Assembly (NCBI GenBank): GCA_049290495.1
Contig: JBATNV010000061.1
Coordinates: forward strand, 36,659 to 100,658
Origin: SHZI01 sp049290495
Lineage (GTDB): Bacteria > Pseudomonadota > Gammaproteobacteria > Steroidobacterales > GCA-2729495
Reading direction: 5' to 3'
Length of the DNA stretch: 64,000 nt
The notes under the pieces are model-generated. The model was not told the origin of the DNA. It did not search any database and was given only the letters and a program-made list of their open reading frames with translations. Of the stretch, positions 28,715 to 37,352 are shown one piece after another; within the stretch, counting starts at the first letter, position 1; each line of letters begins with the position of its first letter. The position numbers were made by a program, and so were the translations under genes.

Positions 28715-30223
28715 TTATGCGTGGTGCGATCCCTGGCTGGCAGCGCCGACGCGCCGGCGGCGCTTGCGTTCGCTCGATGGTTCGATCTGCATTGCTTCGC
28801 GGTATTTTGCCACTGTTCGGCGTGCCACTTTGATGTTCTCTTTCGCCAGTAGCGTGGCCAACTGACTGTCGGACAGCGGACTGGCCGGATCTTCCTGGCC
28901 GATCAGACGGCGAATCCGCGCGCGGATCGCTGTGGATGACTGTTCGCTGCCATCGTCGCCGGTGACCTGGCTGGAAAAGAAGTGCCGGAATTCGAAAACG
29001 CCCCGCGGTGTGTACATGTATTTGTTGGCAGTCACCCGCGAGATTGTCGATTCGTGCATGCCTACCAGTTCCGCGACATCCTTCAGTACCATCGGGCGCA
29101 TTGCCTCGTCGCCACGATCCAGGAATTCAGCCTGTCGCTCGACTATACAGGTGGCAACCTTCAGCATGGTGTCATCGCGAATCTCGAGGCTGCGTACCAG
29201 CCAGCGGGCCTCCTGCAACTGGTTGCGCAGGACAGTATGCGCACTGTCGCCGCGGACCAGGTTGGCGTACTCCTGGTTGACCTTGAGGCGCGGCGTCACC
29301 GAGCGGTTTAAATCGACCTGCCAGCGCCCCTGGCGCTTGCGTACATAGACATCGGGCACGATGTAGTCAGTGGACACGGGATGTATGGCAAGGCCCGGCT
29401 TCGGGTTGCAATGGCGTATCAGCGCCAGCGCTGTGTTCAGGTCTTCTTCCGATACGCTGAGCCGGCGACGCAGCATCGCGTATTGCTGTTCTGCGACCAG
29501 ATCAAGGCCGTCCTGCGTAATCGCCAGCGCAAGGTCGCGCCCCGGTTCCTGCGCGTCAAGCTGCTGCAACTGGAGACGCAGGCATTCGCCCAGATCCCTG
29601 GCACCAATGCCAGCCGGATCCAGCGCCTGCACCTTCATCAGGGTCTGTTCGATTTCGGCGAGCGTATAGCCTGCGGCCGGGTCGAGCATATCGAGAATGG
29701 ATGAGAGCGGTTCGGTCAGGTAGCCGGCGTCGTCGATGGCGTCGATGAGAGCTTCGCCGACGCTGAACTCACGCACGCTGAATTGCTCGGTTTTCAGCTG
29801 CCACATCAAGTGGGCATGCAGGGTCTCGCTGCTCCGGTCGCTGGCTTCCGGGCGTCCGTCCTCGTCATCGAAACTGGTGCCGCCGCCAGAGGTTTCATTC
29901 CACAGCAGCGAGTCCATGTCCTCATTGGTGGACGGCTCCTGAGCCGCGTCGGCGGGATCATCGCCGCTATCCCAGGGGTCGCTTTGTGCATCACCACCTT
30001 CATCTGCATTGTCGCTGGTGGCGCCGGTCGTCTGCTCATGCGCCTGCATTTCAGCCGGCGTCGCCTCCGGCTCTTCGGCCTCAAGCATCATGTTATCGGC
30101 CAGTAACTGCTCCAGCTGGGTATTCAGCTCCGTGACCGGCATGAGCAGCAGGCGTATGGCCTGCTGCAGCTGCGGAGTCATGGTCAGCTGCTGGCTGATT
30201 CGGAGTTGCAGTGCCGGCTTCAT
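28715..30223 (-). CDS. rpoN: RNA polymerase sigma-54 factor
   Basis: 502 residues. Region I at the N-terminus (LQLRISQQLTMTPQLQQAIRLL) interacts with activators; an acidic region II follows (about 50-130); then come the core-binding domain and the C-terminal DNA-binding domain ending in the RpoN box ARRTVAKYRE. The ATG at 30223 is favoured over 30229 because the CAGGGA ribosome site is well spaced only for it. It follows lptB by 37 bases and precedes hpf. Sigma-54 would serve nitrogen, motility or other genes outside the window. Confidence 0.97.
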   Translation of the reverse strand: MKPALQLRISQQLTMTPQLQQAIRLLLMPVTELNTQLEQLLADNMMLEAEEPEATPAEMQAHEQTTGATSDNADEGGDAQSDPWDSGDDPADAAQEPSTNEDMDSLLWNETSGGGTSFDDEDGRPEASDRSSETLHAHLMWQLKTEQFSVREFSVGEALIDAIDDAGYLTEPLSSILDMLDPAAGYTLAEIEQTLMKVQALDPAGIGARDLGECLRLQLQQLDAQEPGRDLALAITQDGLDLVAEQQYAMLRRRLSVSEEDLNTALALIRHCNPKPGLAIHPVSTDYIVPDVYVRKRQGRWQVDLNRSVTPRLKVNQEYANLVRGDSAHTVLRNQLQEARWLVRSLEIRDDTMLKVATCIVERQAEFLDRGDEAMRPMVLKDVAELVGMHESTISRVTANKYMYTPRGVFEFRHFFSSQVTGDDGSEQSSTAIRARIRRLIGQEDPASPLSDSQLATLLAKENIKVARRTVAKYREAMQIEPSSERKRRRRVGAASQGSHHA

Positions 30224-30260
30224 CGTCATCCCTGAGCCAGGCCGCTAACGGCGGCCACTT

Positions 30261-30986
30261 CTATAGTCTAAAGCCCTCACCGAGATACACCTGCCGAACC
30301 TGCTGGTTGGCGAGAAGCTCGGCCGGTGAGCCTTCGGCGATCATGGTGCCATCGTTGAGAATATAGGCTCTGCTGCAGATTCCCAGTGTTTCGCGCACAT
30401 TATGGTCGGTGATCAGGATGCCGATGCCGCGGGAGGCGAGATGCCGGACGATCTGCTGGATGTCGAGCACTGAAAGCGGGTCTACACCCGCGAAAGGCTC
30501 GTCCAGCAACACGAAGCGGGGCTCGGCAGCCAGTGCCCGCGCAATCTCGACGCGCCGGCGTTCGCCGCCGGACAGACTCATGCCGATTCCGGTGCGTACA
30601 TGCGAGATGTGCAATTCGTCCAGCAGCTCTTCCAGGCGCTGTTCCTGGCCGGCCCGGTCGAGTTCCGGACGCGTCTGCAGGATCGCGAGGATGTTGTCCT
30701 CGACGCTCAGCTTGCGGAAGATCGAGGCTTCCTGCGGCAGATAGCCAAGCCCGAGGCGTGCCCGCAGGTGCATCGGCAGATCGGTCAGATCCTGTTGGTC
30801 GAGCCGGATCTGGCCGCGATCGCAGCGAATCAGGCCGACCAGCATATAAAACGCGGTCGTCTTTCCGGCGCCATTCGGGCCGAGCAGTCCCACGATCTCG
30901 CCACTGTCGAGGCCGAAGGAGATGTTCTTGACGACTTGCCGGTTCTTGAAGCTCTTGCACAGGCCTTCGGCGCGCAGACTGCTCAC
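30261..30986 (-). CDS. lptB: LPS export ABC transporter ATPase LptB
   Basis: 241 residues. Walker A GPNGAGKTT (36-44), signature LSGGERRRVEIARAL and Walker B FVLLDEPFAGVDPLSV are clear. LptB powers extraction of LPS from the inner membrane by LptFGC and its passage along LptA to LptDE. The FAGVDP segment and length are typical of LptB rather than branched-chain amino-acid ATPases. It lies 6 bases after lptA and before rpoN, the conserved order. Confidence 0.97.
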   Translation of the reverse strand: MSSLRAEGLCKSFKNRQVVKNISFGLDSGEIVGLLGPNGAGKTTAFYMLVGLIRCDRGQIRLDQQDLTDLPMHLRARLGLGYLPQEASIFRKLSVEDNILAILQTRPELDRAGQEQRLEELLDELHISHVRTGIGMSLSGGERRRVEIARALAAEPRFVLLDEPFAGVDPLSVLDIQQIVRHLASRGIGILITDHNVRETLGICSRAYILNDGTMIAEGSPAELLANQQVRQVYLGEGFRL

Positions 30987-30992
30987 GCTGTT

Positions 30993-31673
30993 CTAGTCCG
31001 CTTTCTGTGCTGGCGGGTTGGCGGGCGACGGCACGCTCTTGTCCGGCTGGCCTGTCGACGATTTCGGCCGCGGCGTAATCTTCATGCGTACCTGTCCGGC
31101 GCCGTTGTTACTTGCCGTGACGACTTCCCGTCCGAGATCATAGGCGATGTTCGAACCGGTGATCTCGTTCGTGCCATCGCTGAGCAGCGCGTTGCTTGTC
31201 ATCTGGATGGTTTGCGCCCTGAGATCGTATTCGAGCAGGTCGCCCCGGCCCTCGGTAGCGCTGCCACCGGGGCGGGGTTGCGTGAAACGCGCTGGCTTGC
31301 CGCGCAGCGTGGTCCGGATCAGGCTGTTGTTGCTGAAACTCATCTCTGCCTTGTCACACCACGCTTTCAGGCCGGCATTCCGGATTTCGACATTGCCGGT
31401 AAAGATCCAGGTGCTGTTCTCAAAGTCGGCTGGATCAGCGGTCGCCTCATCGGCGCTGATCGCCAGACTGCCCTGGGTGATGTGCAGATTCCTGAACACC
31501 AGGCGGTTGTTACGGCGGTCGAGCTCTGACCAGGCAGCGTCGAGGTCGATGGGCAACGCGCGCTCGGCCGGATCAGCCTCCGGAACCTGCAGTGCACCGG
31601 CAGCAGATGCTGTTGTGAAGATGCTGTTGAAGCACAGCAGCGCGATCAGCAGGCTACGGCAGAAAATTTCCAC
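30993..31673 (-). CDS. lptA: LPS transport periplasmic protein LptA
   Basis: About 226 residues from the GTG at 31673, which has a GAGG site just upstream and a good signal peptide (cleavage after TTASA). A longer frame to 31718 exists but would overlap lptC further and lacks a ribosome site. The body shows the OstA/LptA beta-jellyroll pattern: ISADEATAD, WIFTGNVEIRN, and GRGDLLEYDLRAQTIQMTSNA. LptA forms the periplasmic bridge carrying LPS. The C-terminal tail is rich in Pro, Ser and Lys. The gene overlaps lptC by 20 bases. Confidence 0.9.
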   Translation of the reverse strand: MEIFCRSLLIALLCFNSIFTTASAAGALQVPEADPAERALPIDLDAAWSELDRRNNRLVFRNLHITQGSLAISADEATADPADFENSTWIFTGNVEIRNAGLKAWCDKAEMSFSNNSLIRTTLRGKPARFTQPRPGGSATEGRGDLLEYDLRAQTIQMTSNALLSDGTNEITGSNIAYDLGREVVTASNNGAGQVRMKITPRPKSSTGQPDKSVPSPANPPAQKAD

Positions 31674-32226
31674 GGACCTCGGATTCAAGTTGTAGCCGGT
31701 CCTGTTTAAGGTAGACACGCATCCCCCTGCCGTAAAGCGTATCCCGCAAACGTTGAATCGCCACCTGCCTGTCAGTGGTGGCGATATACGTATCCGGGTC
31801 GAACTCCAGGTAATCAGTCTGAATGGTCAGCGGCGCCTGGCTTTGATTTGCCGCAGTACCTGCCGTGGACGTGATCAGCACGTCTCCCGAGAGCTGGATG
31901 ATATTACTATCCCGCGGAATCTGCCCGTGGGTGGCGCGCATGTCCCAGGGAATTCCTAGGGCCGGCAAGTAGTTCACCGCGACTTCCTGCATCGAGACCG
32001 TACCATCGGCAGGGTTTTGCTGCGCGATACGGGTGGTGACGGTGTACAGGACCTGGCCATCAGTACCGGTACCGGTCAGCCGGGCTTCCTTCACGTAGTA
32101 GCCCTGTTCTGCGCGGAGTTTTGTGGCCGGCGGTGGTTGCCGGCCGGGCGCAAGCATAAAGACCACGCCACTGCCTGCGGCGGCAAGTGCCAGGACGATC
32201 AGCCAGCTGCCGCGCCCCATACGCAT
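31654..32226 (-). CDS. lptC: LPS export protein LptC
   Basis: 190 residues. A single N-terminal membrane helix (about 8-25) is followed by a periplasmic domain with the LptC pattern (YYVKEARLTGTGTDGQVLYTV near 45, DMRATHGQIP, LTIQTDYLEFDPD). LptC anchors LptA to the LptBFG transporter. The ATG at 32226 lies 3 bases after the kdsC stop; a second ATG at 32220 is possible. It overlaps lptA. Confidence 0.92.
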   Translation of the reverse strand: MRMGRGSWLIVLALAAAGSGVVFMLAPGRQPPPATKLRAEQGYYVKEARLTGTGTDGQVLYTVTTRIAQQNPADGTVSMQEVAVNYLPALGIPWDMRATHGQIPRDSNIIQLSGDVLITSTAGTAANQSQAPLTIQTDYLEFDPDTYIATTDRQVAIQRLRDTLYGRGMRVYLKQDRLQLESEVRGNFLP

Positions 32227-32229
32227 GGC

Positions 32230-32736
32230 TCAGTTCGGCTCCCGTGCCGCAAGCAGCAGCTCGCAGACTTCGCGCACTGCGCCCCGTCCGCCAGATTGGC
32301 GGGTCGTCCACATGGCTTTCGCCAGCACTGCGGGATGGGCGTCGGCAACCGTGATACCGAGCCCGGACATCTGCATGATTTCCAGGTCCGTGGTGTCGTC
32401 CCCTACGCAGGCGACCAGTTCCGGTGCGATGTCGAGTTCAGCCAGCAGTTTGTCGAGCACTGCTTTCTTGTCATTGCGGCCGAGGAATACATGCGGTACC
32501 CGGAGTTCCGCCAGGCGCGCCGCGGCAGCGCGCGAGCTGCGGCCCGAAATGACCGCTACCGGGATACCTGCCGCCTGCAGTTGCTGAATCCCGTATCCGT
32601 CGCGGACATGAAAGCTTTTTATTTCGCGGCCCTCGGCGTCGTACCAGAGCCGTCCGTCGGTGAGTACGCCGTCCACGTCCAGCACCAGCAGCCGTATCCG
32701 GGCAGCGATGGCGAGGAGTTCCTGTTGCGCTATCAC
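32230..32736 (-). CDS. kdsC: 3-deoxy-D-manno-octulosonate 8-phosphate phosphatase
   Basis: 168 residues, HAD family. Motif I is LDVDGVLTDG (D20 and D22), with the hallmark GREIKSFHVRDGYGI near 35-50 and VAVISGRSS, then CVGDDTTDLEIM. KdsC removes the phosphate from Kdo-8-phosphate in LPS inner-core synthesis. The start codon is GTG (32736). It sits 13 bases after kdsD, so two consecutive Kdo enzymes and the three Lpt genes are in one operon. Confidence 0.96.
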   Translation of the reverse strand: MIAQQELLAIAARIRLLVLDVDGVLTDGRLWYDAEGREIKSFHVRDGYGIQQLQAAGIPVAVISGRSSRAAAARLAELRVPHVFLGRNDKKAVLDKLLAELDIAPELVACVGDDTTDLEIMQMSGLGITVADAHPAVLAKAMWTTRQSGGRGAVREVCELLLAAREPN

Positions 32737-32749
32737 ACGGATGTCCCGG

Positions 32750-33727
32750 CTACATCACGCCTGCGCGCAGCAGGTCGTGGATATTGAGCGCACCAACCAC
32801 ATGCTGCGCCGGACTGACGACCAGTAGCGCGTTGATCTTGAACTGCTCGAGCAGGTGCACGGCTTCGGCCGCCAGCGCACCGGGCGCGATGGTGCGGCAA
32901 CCGGCGTGCATGATCTCGTGCATCTGTGTCTTGTGTACATCGACACCGCGATCGAGCACCCGGCGCAGGTCGCCATCGGTGAAAATTCCGGCCAGCCGGT
33001 CGTCAGCATCGACGATTGCTGTCATTCCCAGCCCCTTGCGACTCATCTCCATAAGGCCCTGTGAGAGCAAGGCATCGGGTCTGACCTTCGGAATGCCGTC
33101 GCCGGTATGCATGACGTCATCTACGCGCAGCAGCAGTCGCCGGCCGAGCGCGCCGCCCGGATGTGCGAGTGCGAAATCCTCGCGGGTAAAGCCGCGGCTC
33201 TCAAGCAGGGCGACAGCCAGCGCATCGCCCATGGCGAGCGCAGCGGTGGTGCTGGCGGTTGGAGCCAGGTTGAGCGGGCAGGCTTCTTCGCTGACCCCGA
33301 CGTCGATGGCGACGGTTGCTGCGGCAGCGAGCGTGGAGCGCTGGTTGCCGGAGAGTGTAATCAGGGGGATATCCAGACGTTTGAGCAGCGGCAAGAGCGT
33401 AACGATTTCGGCGGTTTCCCCGGAGTTGGAGATGGCAATGACCAGGTCTACGCGCGTGATCATGCCAAGGTCGCCATGACTGGCTTCGCCTGGATGCACG
33501 AAAAAGGCTGGCGTACCGGTGCTGGCCAGCGTTGCTGCGATCTTGCTGGCGATGTGGCCGGACTTGCCCATGCCGGTTACGATGACGCGGCCGCGGCAAT
33601 CCAGGCAGAGCTGGCAGGCGCGGTCGAAGGCGGCATCAAGCCGGGAGGTGAGGTCCGTGATCGCCTTGGCCTCGATTTCGAGAACCCGTCGGGCCCGTGA
33701 TCTGAAGTCGTGCTGGCCGCTGCTCAT
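32750..33727 (-). CDS. kdsD: D-arabinose 5-phosphate isomerase
   Basis: 325 residues. An N-terminal SIS domain (VIVTGMGKSGHIASKIAATL near 50 and the HPGEASHGDLGM loop with active-site His) is followed by two CBS domains, the KdsD layout. It interconverts ribulose-5-phosphate and arabinose-5-phosphate, the first step of Kdo synthesis. The ATG at 33727 matches the family start; a longer frame to 33826 has no homology. It heads the minus-strand LPS operon and is divergent from ibaG across 116 bases. In many relatives the mla operon lies between ibaG and kdsD. Confidence 0.95.
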   Translation of the reverse strand: MSSGQHDFRSRARRVLEIEAKAITDLTSRLDAAFDRACQLCLDCRGRVIVTGMGKSGHIASKIAATLASTGTPAFFVHPGEASHGDLGMITRVDLVIAISNSGETAEIVTLLPLLKRLDIPLITLSGNQRSTLAAAATVAIDVGVSEEACPLNLAPTASTTAALAMGDALAVALLESRGFTREDFALAHPGGALGRRLLLRVDDVMHTGDGIPKVRPDALLSQGLMEMSRKGLGMTAIVDADDRLAGIFTDGDLRRVLDRGVDVHKTQMHEIMHAGCRTIAPGALAAEAVHLLEQFKINALLVVSPAQHVVGALNIHDLLRAGVM

Positions 33728-33843
33728 GATCGCTGCAGGGGTCCTGCTGCCCGAAAATGCCCCGGTGACATTGTATGTCATCACGATATGTGGGCGTCGC
33801 CGTCTATACTCGCGCGCCTCAATCACCGCTTTTCGGTACCCGG

Positions 33844-34086
33844 ATGAACCCTGAAGAAATCGAAACCCTGATTCACGCCCATCTGAGTGACTCGACCGTC
33901 ACCGTCAGGTCTGAGGACCGGGTGCACTTCGATGCCGTGGTGGTCAGCCCGGCTTTTGCCGGTAAACACACACTGCAGCGTCATCGCCTGATCTATGCAG
34001 CGCTCGGCGGTCGCATTGGCGGCGAGATCCACGCCCTGTCGATTGAGGCCTACACGCCCGAAGAATGGAGTGCGCGACAGTCCTGA
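33844..34086 (+). CDS. ibaG: BolA-family protein IbaG
   Basis: 80 residues. The BolA fold is visible in VTVRSEDRVHFDAVVVSPAFAG and the HRLIYAALGGRIGGEIHALSI segment with the conserved His used with monothiol glutaredoxin to bind an Fe-S cluster. IbaG is the BolA paralogue that sits next to murA across gammaproteobacteria. ATG 33844 is taken because the upstream extension overlaps the kdsD promoter region. Its stop is about 24 bases before murA. Confidence 0.93.
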   Translation: MNPEEIETLIHAHLSDSTVTVRSEDRVHFDAVVVSPAFAGKHTLQRHRLIYAALGGRIGGEIHALSIEAYTPEEWSARQS

Positions 34087-34109
34087 GGACTGTGGCAAGA
34101 CAGATAGCC

Positions 34110-35366
34110 TTGGAAAAACTGGCAATAACCGGCAACGGACCGCTCAAGGGCGAAGTGCGCATTTCGGGCGCCAAGAATGCCGCTCTGCCAATACTCGCCG
34201 CCTGCCTGCTGGCCGACGACCAGGTCAGGGTTGGCAATATTCCGCACCTGCACGATGTCACCACCATGATCAGCCTGCTCGGGCAGATGGGTGTGAGCGT
34301 CACCGTGCATGAGGACATGCAGGTCGAGGTGGATGCACGGACGATCCGTGAATTTGCCGCACCCTACGACCTGGTGAAGACCATGCGCGCCTCGATACTG
34401 GTGCTCGGGCCGTTACTCGGTCGCCATGGCCAGGCGGACGTTTCGTTGCCTGGCGGCTGTGCAATTGGCGCCAGGCCAGTAGACCTGCACGTTGCCGGCC
34501 TGCGTGCGATGGGTGCTGAAGTCGAGATCGTGGATGGCTATATCCGCGCGCGTTCCGGTCGCCTGCGCGGTACGCATCTCATGATGGACAAGGTGACAGT
34601 CACCGGCACCGAGAACCTCATGATGGCGGCCTGTCTGGCCGATGGCGAAACCGTGATCGAGAATGCGGCACGTGAGCCGGAAGTGATCGATCTCGCCGCG
34701 TTTCTCTCTGCGATGGGCGCACAGATCGAAGGTGCCGGTACCAACCGCATCGTAATCAACGGCGTCCGGCGCCTGCATGGTGCCAGCTATCAGGTGCAAC
34801 CGGATCGCATTGAGACCGGCACTTTTCTGGTCGCAGCGGCGATAACCGGCGGTCATGTCCGGACCCGGCGCACCTGCCCGTTGTATATGGAAGCGGTGCT
34901 CAGCAAGCTGCGTGCGGCCGGCGCCGTCATCACTACCGGCCCGGACTGGATCGATCTGGACATGCAGGGCCGGCGGCCGCTGGCCGTGGATATAAGTACT
35001 GACCCTTACCCGGCTTTTCCGACCGACATGCAGGCCCAGCTGATGGCGCTCGACTGCGTTGCCGACGGCGTTGGAACAATTATCGAGAACGTGTTCGAGA
35101 ACCGCTTCATGCATGCGCTGGAGCTGCAGCGCATGGGCGCAAATATCAAGATCGAGGGCCATACCGCGATCGTGCAGGGGGTCCGTACCCTGCATGCTGC
35201 GCCGCTGATGGCGACCGATCTGCGTGCCTCTGCCAGCCTGGTGGTCGCGGCCCTGGCGGCGGAGGGGGAGACGGTGGTCGATCGCATCTATCACATCGAT
35301 CGCGGTTATGAATGTATTGAGGAGAAGCTCAGGCAGATCGGTGCGCAGATCCGCCGGATCGCGTGA
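34110..35366 (+). CDS. murA: UDP-N-acetylglucosamine 1-carboxyvinyltransferase
   Basis: About 418 residues. It commits UDP-GlcNAc to peptidoglycan by adding enolpyruvate. ISGAKNAALPILAA lies near the N-terminus and the catalytic Cys is in LPGGCAIGARPVDLH. The TTG at 34110 aligns exactly with the family start (LEKLAITG against MDKL...), but GTG at 34092, close behind a TGAGGA site, is possible. It is co-oriented with ibaG. The C-terminus (DRIYHIDRGYECIEEKL) is intact. Confidence 0.95.
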   Translation: MEKLAITGNGPLKGEVRISGAKNAALPILAACLLADDQVRVGNIPHLHDVTTMISLLGQMGVSVTVHEDMQVEVDARTIREFAAPYDLVKTMRASILVLGPLLGRHGQADVSLPGGCAIGARPVDLHVAGLRAMGAEVEIVDGYIRARSGRLRGTHLMMDKVTVTGTENLMMAACLADGETVIENAAREPEVIDLAAFLSAMGAQIEGAGTNRIVINGVRRLHGASYQVQPDRIETGTFLVAAAITGGHVRTRRTCPLYMEAVLSKLRAAGAVITTGPDWIDLDMQGRRPLAVDISTDPYPAFPTDMQAQLMALDCVADGVGTIIENVFENRFMHALELQRMGANIKIEGHTAIVQGVRTLHAAPLMATDLRASASLVVAALAAEGETVVDRIYHIDRGYECIEEKLRQIGAQIRRIA

Positions 35367-35385
35367 GCCCTGCGTAGATGTACGG

Positions 35386-35415
35386 TAGGCAACCCGTGAA
35401 GGCCGTGTGTATAAT
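35386..35415 (+). promoter_or_regulatory. Probable petABC promoter
   Basis: TAGGCA (35386-35391) and a perfect TATAAT (35410-35415) are separated by 18 bases, downstream of murA and about 76 bases before the petA start. A 14-base direct repeat (CGCAGATCCGCCGG) flanks this promoter at 35344-35357 and 35427-35440. Confidence 0.6.
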
Positions 35416-35491
35416 TTGTCGGCTTTCGCAGATCCGCCGGGCTTGTCGTTGCCGGATCGCTGGCAACCAGGAATTTCAAGAGGAATAGCTC

Positions 35492-36085
35492 GTGAGCGAA
35501 GAGGCGTCCGTCAGTCGTCGTCGGTTTCTGGCCGTGGCGACCAGCGTTACCGGAGCGGTGGGTCTGGCCATGACGGCGGCCCCATTCCTCGCTTCATTCC
35601 GTCCCAGTGCCCGCGCCCAGGCGCTCGGTGCGCCGGTCGAAGTGGATATCTCGAAGCTCGAGACGGGTTCCATGGTGCGTGTCCAGTGGCGCGGCCAGCC
35701 GGTCTGGGTTCTGAAGCGCGGCGAGGAGATGCTGGCGCTTCTGGGTAATCATAACGATAACTTGCGCGACCCGGATTCCAGGGAGTCGATACAACCCGCC
35801 TATGCAGCCAACGCCACGCGCTCCATAAAGCCGCAAATACTGGTCGTCATCGGCACATGTACGCACCTGGGCTGTGCACCGATTGAGAAACTGCAACCCG
35901 CGGATGCCGAGCTCGGCGCGGACTGGCCGGGTGGCTTCTTCTGCCCCTGCCACGGATCGAAGTTCGATCTCGCCGGCCGGGTTTACGCGGGGGTGCCGGC
36001 ACCCACCAACCTGACGGTGCCGCCGTACCGCTTCGTTGGAGACAACATGATCATTGTCGGCGAAGACACTGGAGCAAACGCATGA
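35492..36085 (+). CDS. petA: Ubiquinol-cytochrome c reductase Rieske iron-sulfur subunit
   Basis: 197 residues. A twin-arginine region (SRRRFLA) and membrane helix at the N-terminus export the folded protein by the Tat system. The 2Fe-2S ligands are C123 and H125 in CTHLGC and C151 and H154 in CPCHGS, with C128 and C153 as the disulfide. It passes electrons from ubiquinol to cytochrome c1. The start is GTG with an AAGAGGAA site. It overlaps petB by 4 bases, so it opens the bc1 operon. Confidence 0.98.
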   Translation: MSEEASVSRRRFLAVATSVTGAVGLAMTAAPFLASFRPSARAQALGAPVEVDISKLETGSMVRVQWRGQPVWVLKRGEEMLALLGNHNDNLRDPDSRESIQPAYAANATRSIKPQILVVIGTCTHLGCAPIEKLQPADAELGADWPGGFFCPCHGSKFDLAGRVYAGVPAPTNLTVPPYRFVGDNMIIVGEDTGANA

Positions 36086-37347
36086 GTGCAGCAGGCACCG
36101 GAGCTGCGGCCCAGGGCGGGCGCTTTGCCCGGTTCATCGACTGGGTCGATGAGCGATTCCCCCTGACGGCCATGATGAAAGAGCACGTCACCGAGTATTA
36201 CGCAGCCAAGAGTTTCAATGCCTGGTATGTATTCGGTGTGCTCGCGCTGGTGGTGCTGATCCTGCAGGTCGTCACCGGTATTTACCTGACCATGAGCTAC
36301 AAGCCGTCAGCTGAAGACGCCTTTGCTTCGGTCGAGTACATCATGCGCGATGTCGACTGGGGCTGGCTGATTCGCTACATGCATTCGACCGGTGCCTCGG
36401 CATTTTTCATCGTCGTCTACCTGCACATGTTCCGTGCGCTGATGTATGGCTCCTACAAGTCGCCGCGCGAGTTGTTGTGGGTCATCGGCATGTTGCTCTA
36501 TGTCGCGCTGATGGCGCAGGCCTTCACCGGTTATCTGCTGCCCTGGGGACAGATGTCCTACTGGGGTGCACAGGTGATCGTGTCGCTGTTCGGCGCGATT
36601 CCGGTGGTCGGTGATGCGATCGTCGAGTGGATCCGTGGCGATTACTTCATCTCCGACATTACCCTGAACCGCTTCTTCGCACTGCATGTGATCGCGGTGC
36701 CCTTGGCGCTGATGATCCTCGCCGTCGTGCACATCCTTGCGCTGCATACCACCGGTTCACTAAACCCGGACGGCATCGAGATCAAGAAGAAGAAGGGCCC
36801 GGACGGCATTCCGCTGGATGGCGTCGCCTTCCATCCCTTCCATACTGCCAAGGACCTGGTGGCGATCATCATTTTCGCGATTGCGTTCTGTGCGGTGATT
36901 TTCTTCGCCCCGGAAATGGGCGGCTACTTCCTGGAGCACGCCAATTTCGAGCCAGCCAACATGCTGAAGACGCCGGCGCATATTGCGCCGGTATGGTACT
37001 TCACCCCCTTTTACGCGATCCTGCGTGCAGTGCCGAGCAAGGGCTGGGGCGCATTCCTGATGGCCATGGCCATCGTCGTGTTGTTCCTGCTGCCGTGGCT
37101 CGATCGTTGCAAGGTAAAGTCGATCCGCTATCGGGGCTGGTCCTACAAGGTTGCCCTGACCATCTTCACTGTCAGCTTCCTCGCACTGGGCTTTCTCGGT
37201 ATGCAGCCGGTAACGCCTGTGTATGTCTACGCTGCACGGTTGTTCGGTGTTCTCTACTTCGCGTTTTTCCTCCTGATGCCGCTGTATACCGCGCGTGAAC
37301 GGACCAAACCGGTGCCGGATCGTGTCGTTTACCACGGGCACCACTGA
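36082..37347 (+). CDS. petB: Cytochrome b of the bc1 complex
   Basis: 421 residues with about eight or nine membrane helices. FNAWYVFGVLALVVLILQVVTG starts the first helix; the haem b ligand histidines are in MHSTGASAFFIVVYLHMFR (helix B) and the FFALHVIAVPLALMILAVVHILALHTTG segment (helix D); the quinol-site PEWY-like region appears as PVWYFTPFYAI. It carries the two b haems of the quinol-oxidising complex. It overlaps petA and is 5 bases before petC. Confidence 0.98.
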   Translation: MSAAGTGAAAQGGRFARFIDWVDERFPLTAMMKEHVTEYYAAKSFNAWYVFGVLALVVLILQVVTGIYLTMSYKPSAEDAFASVEYIMRDVDWGWLIRYMHSTGASAFFIVVYLHMFRALMYGSYKSPRELLWVIGMLLYVALMAQAFTGYLLPWGQMSYWGAQVIVSLFGAIPVVGDAIVEWIRGDYFISDITLNRFFALHVIAVPLALMILAVVHILALHTTGSLNPDGIEIKKKKGPDGIPLDGVAFHPFHTAKDLVAIIIFAIAFCAVIFFAPEMGGYFLEHANFEPANMLKTPAHIAPVWYFTPFYAILRAVPSKGWGAFLMAMAIVVLFLLPWLDRCKVKSIRYRGWSYKVALTIFTVSFLALGFLGMQPVTPVYVYAARLFGVLYFAFFLLMPLYTARERTKPVPDRVVYHGHH

Positions 37348-37352
37348 TCGCC

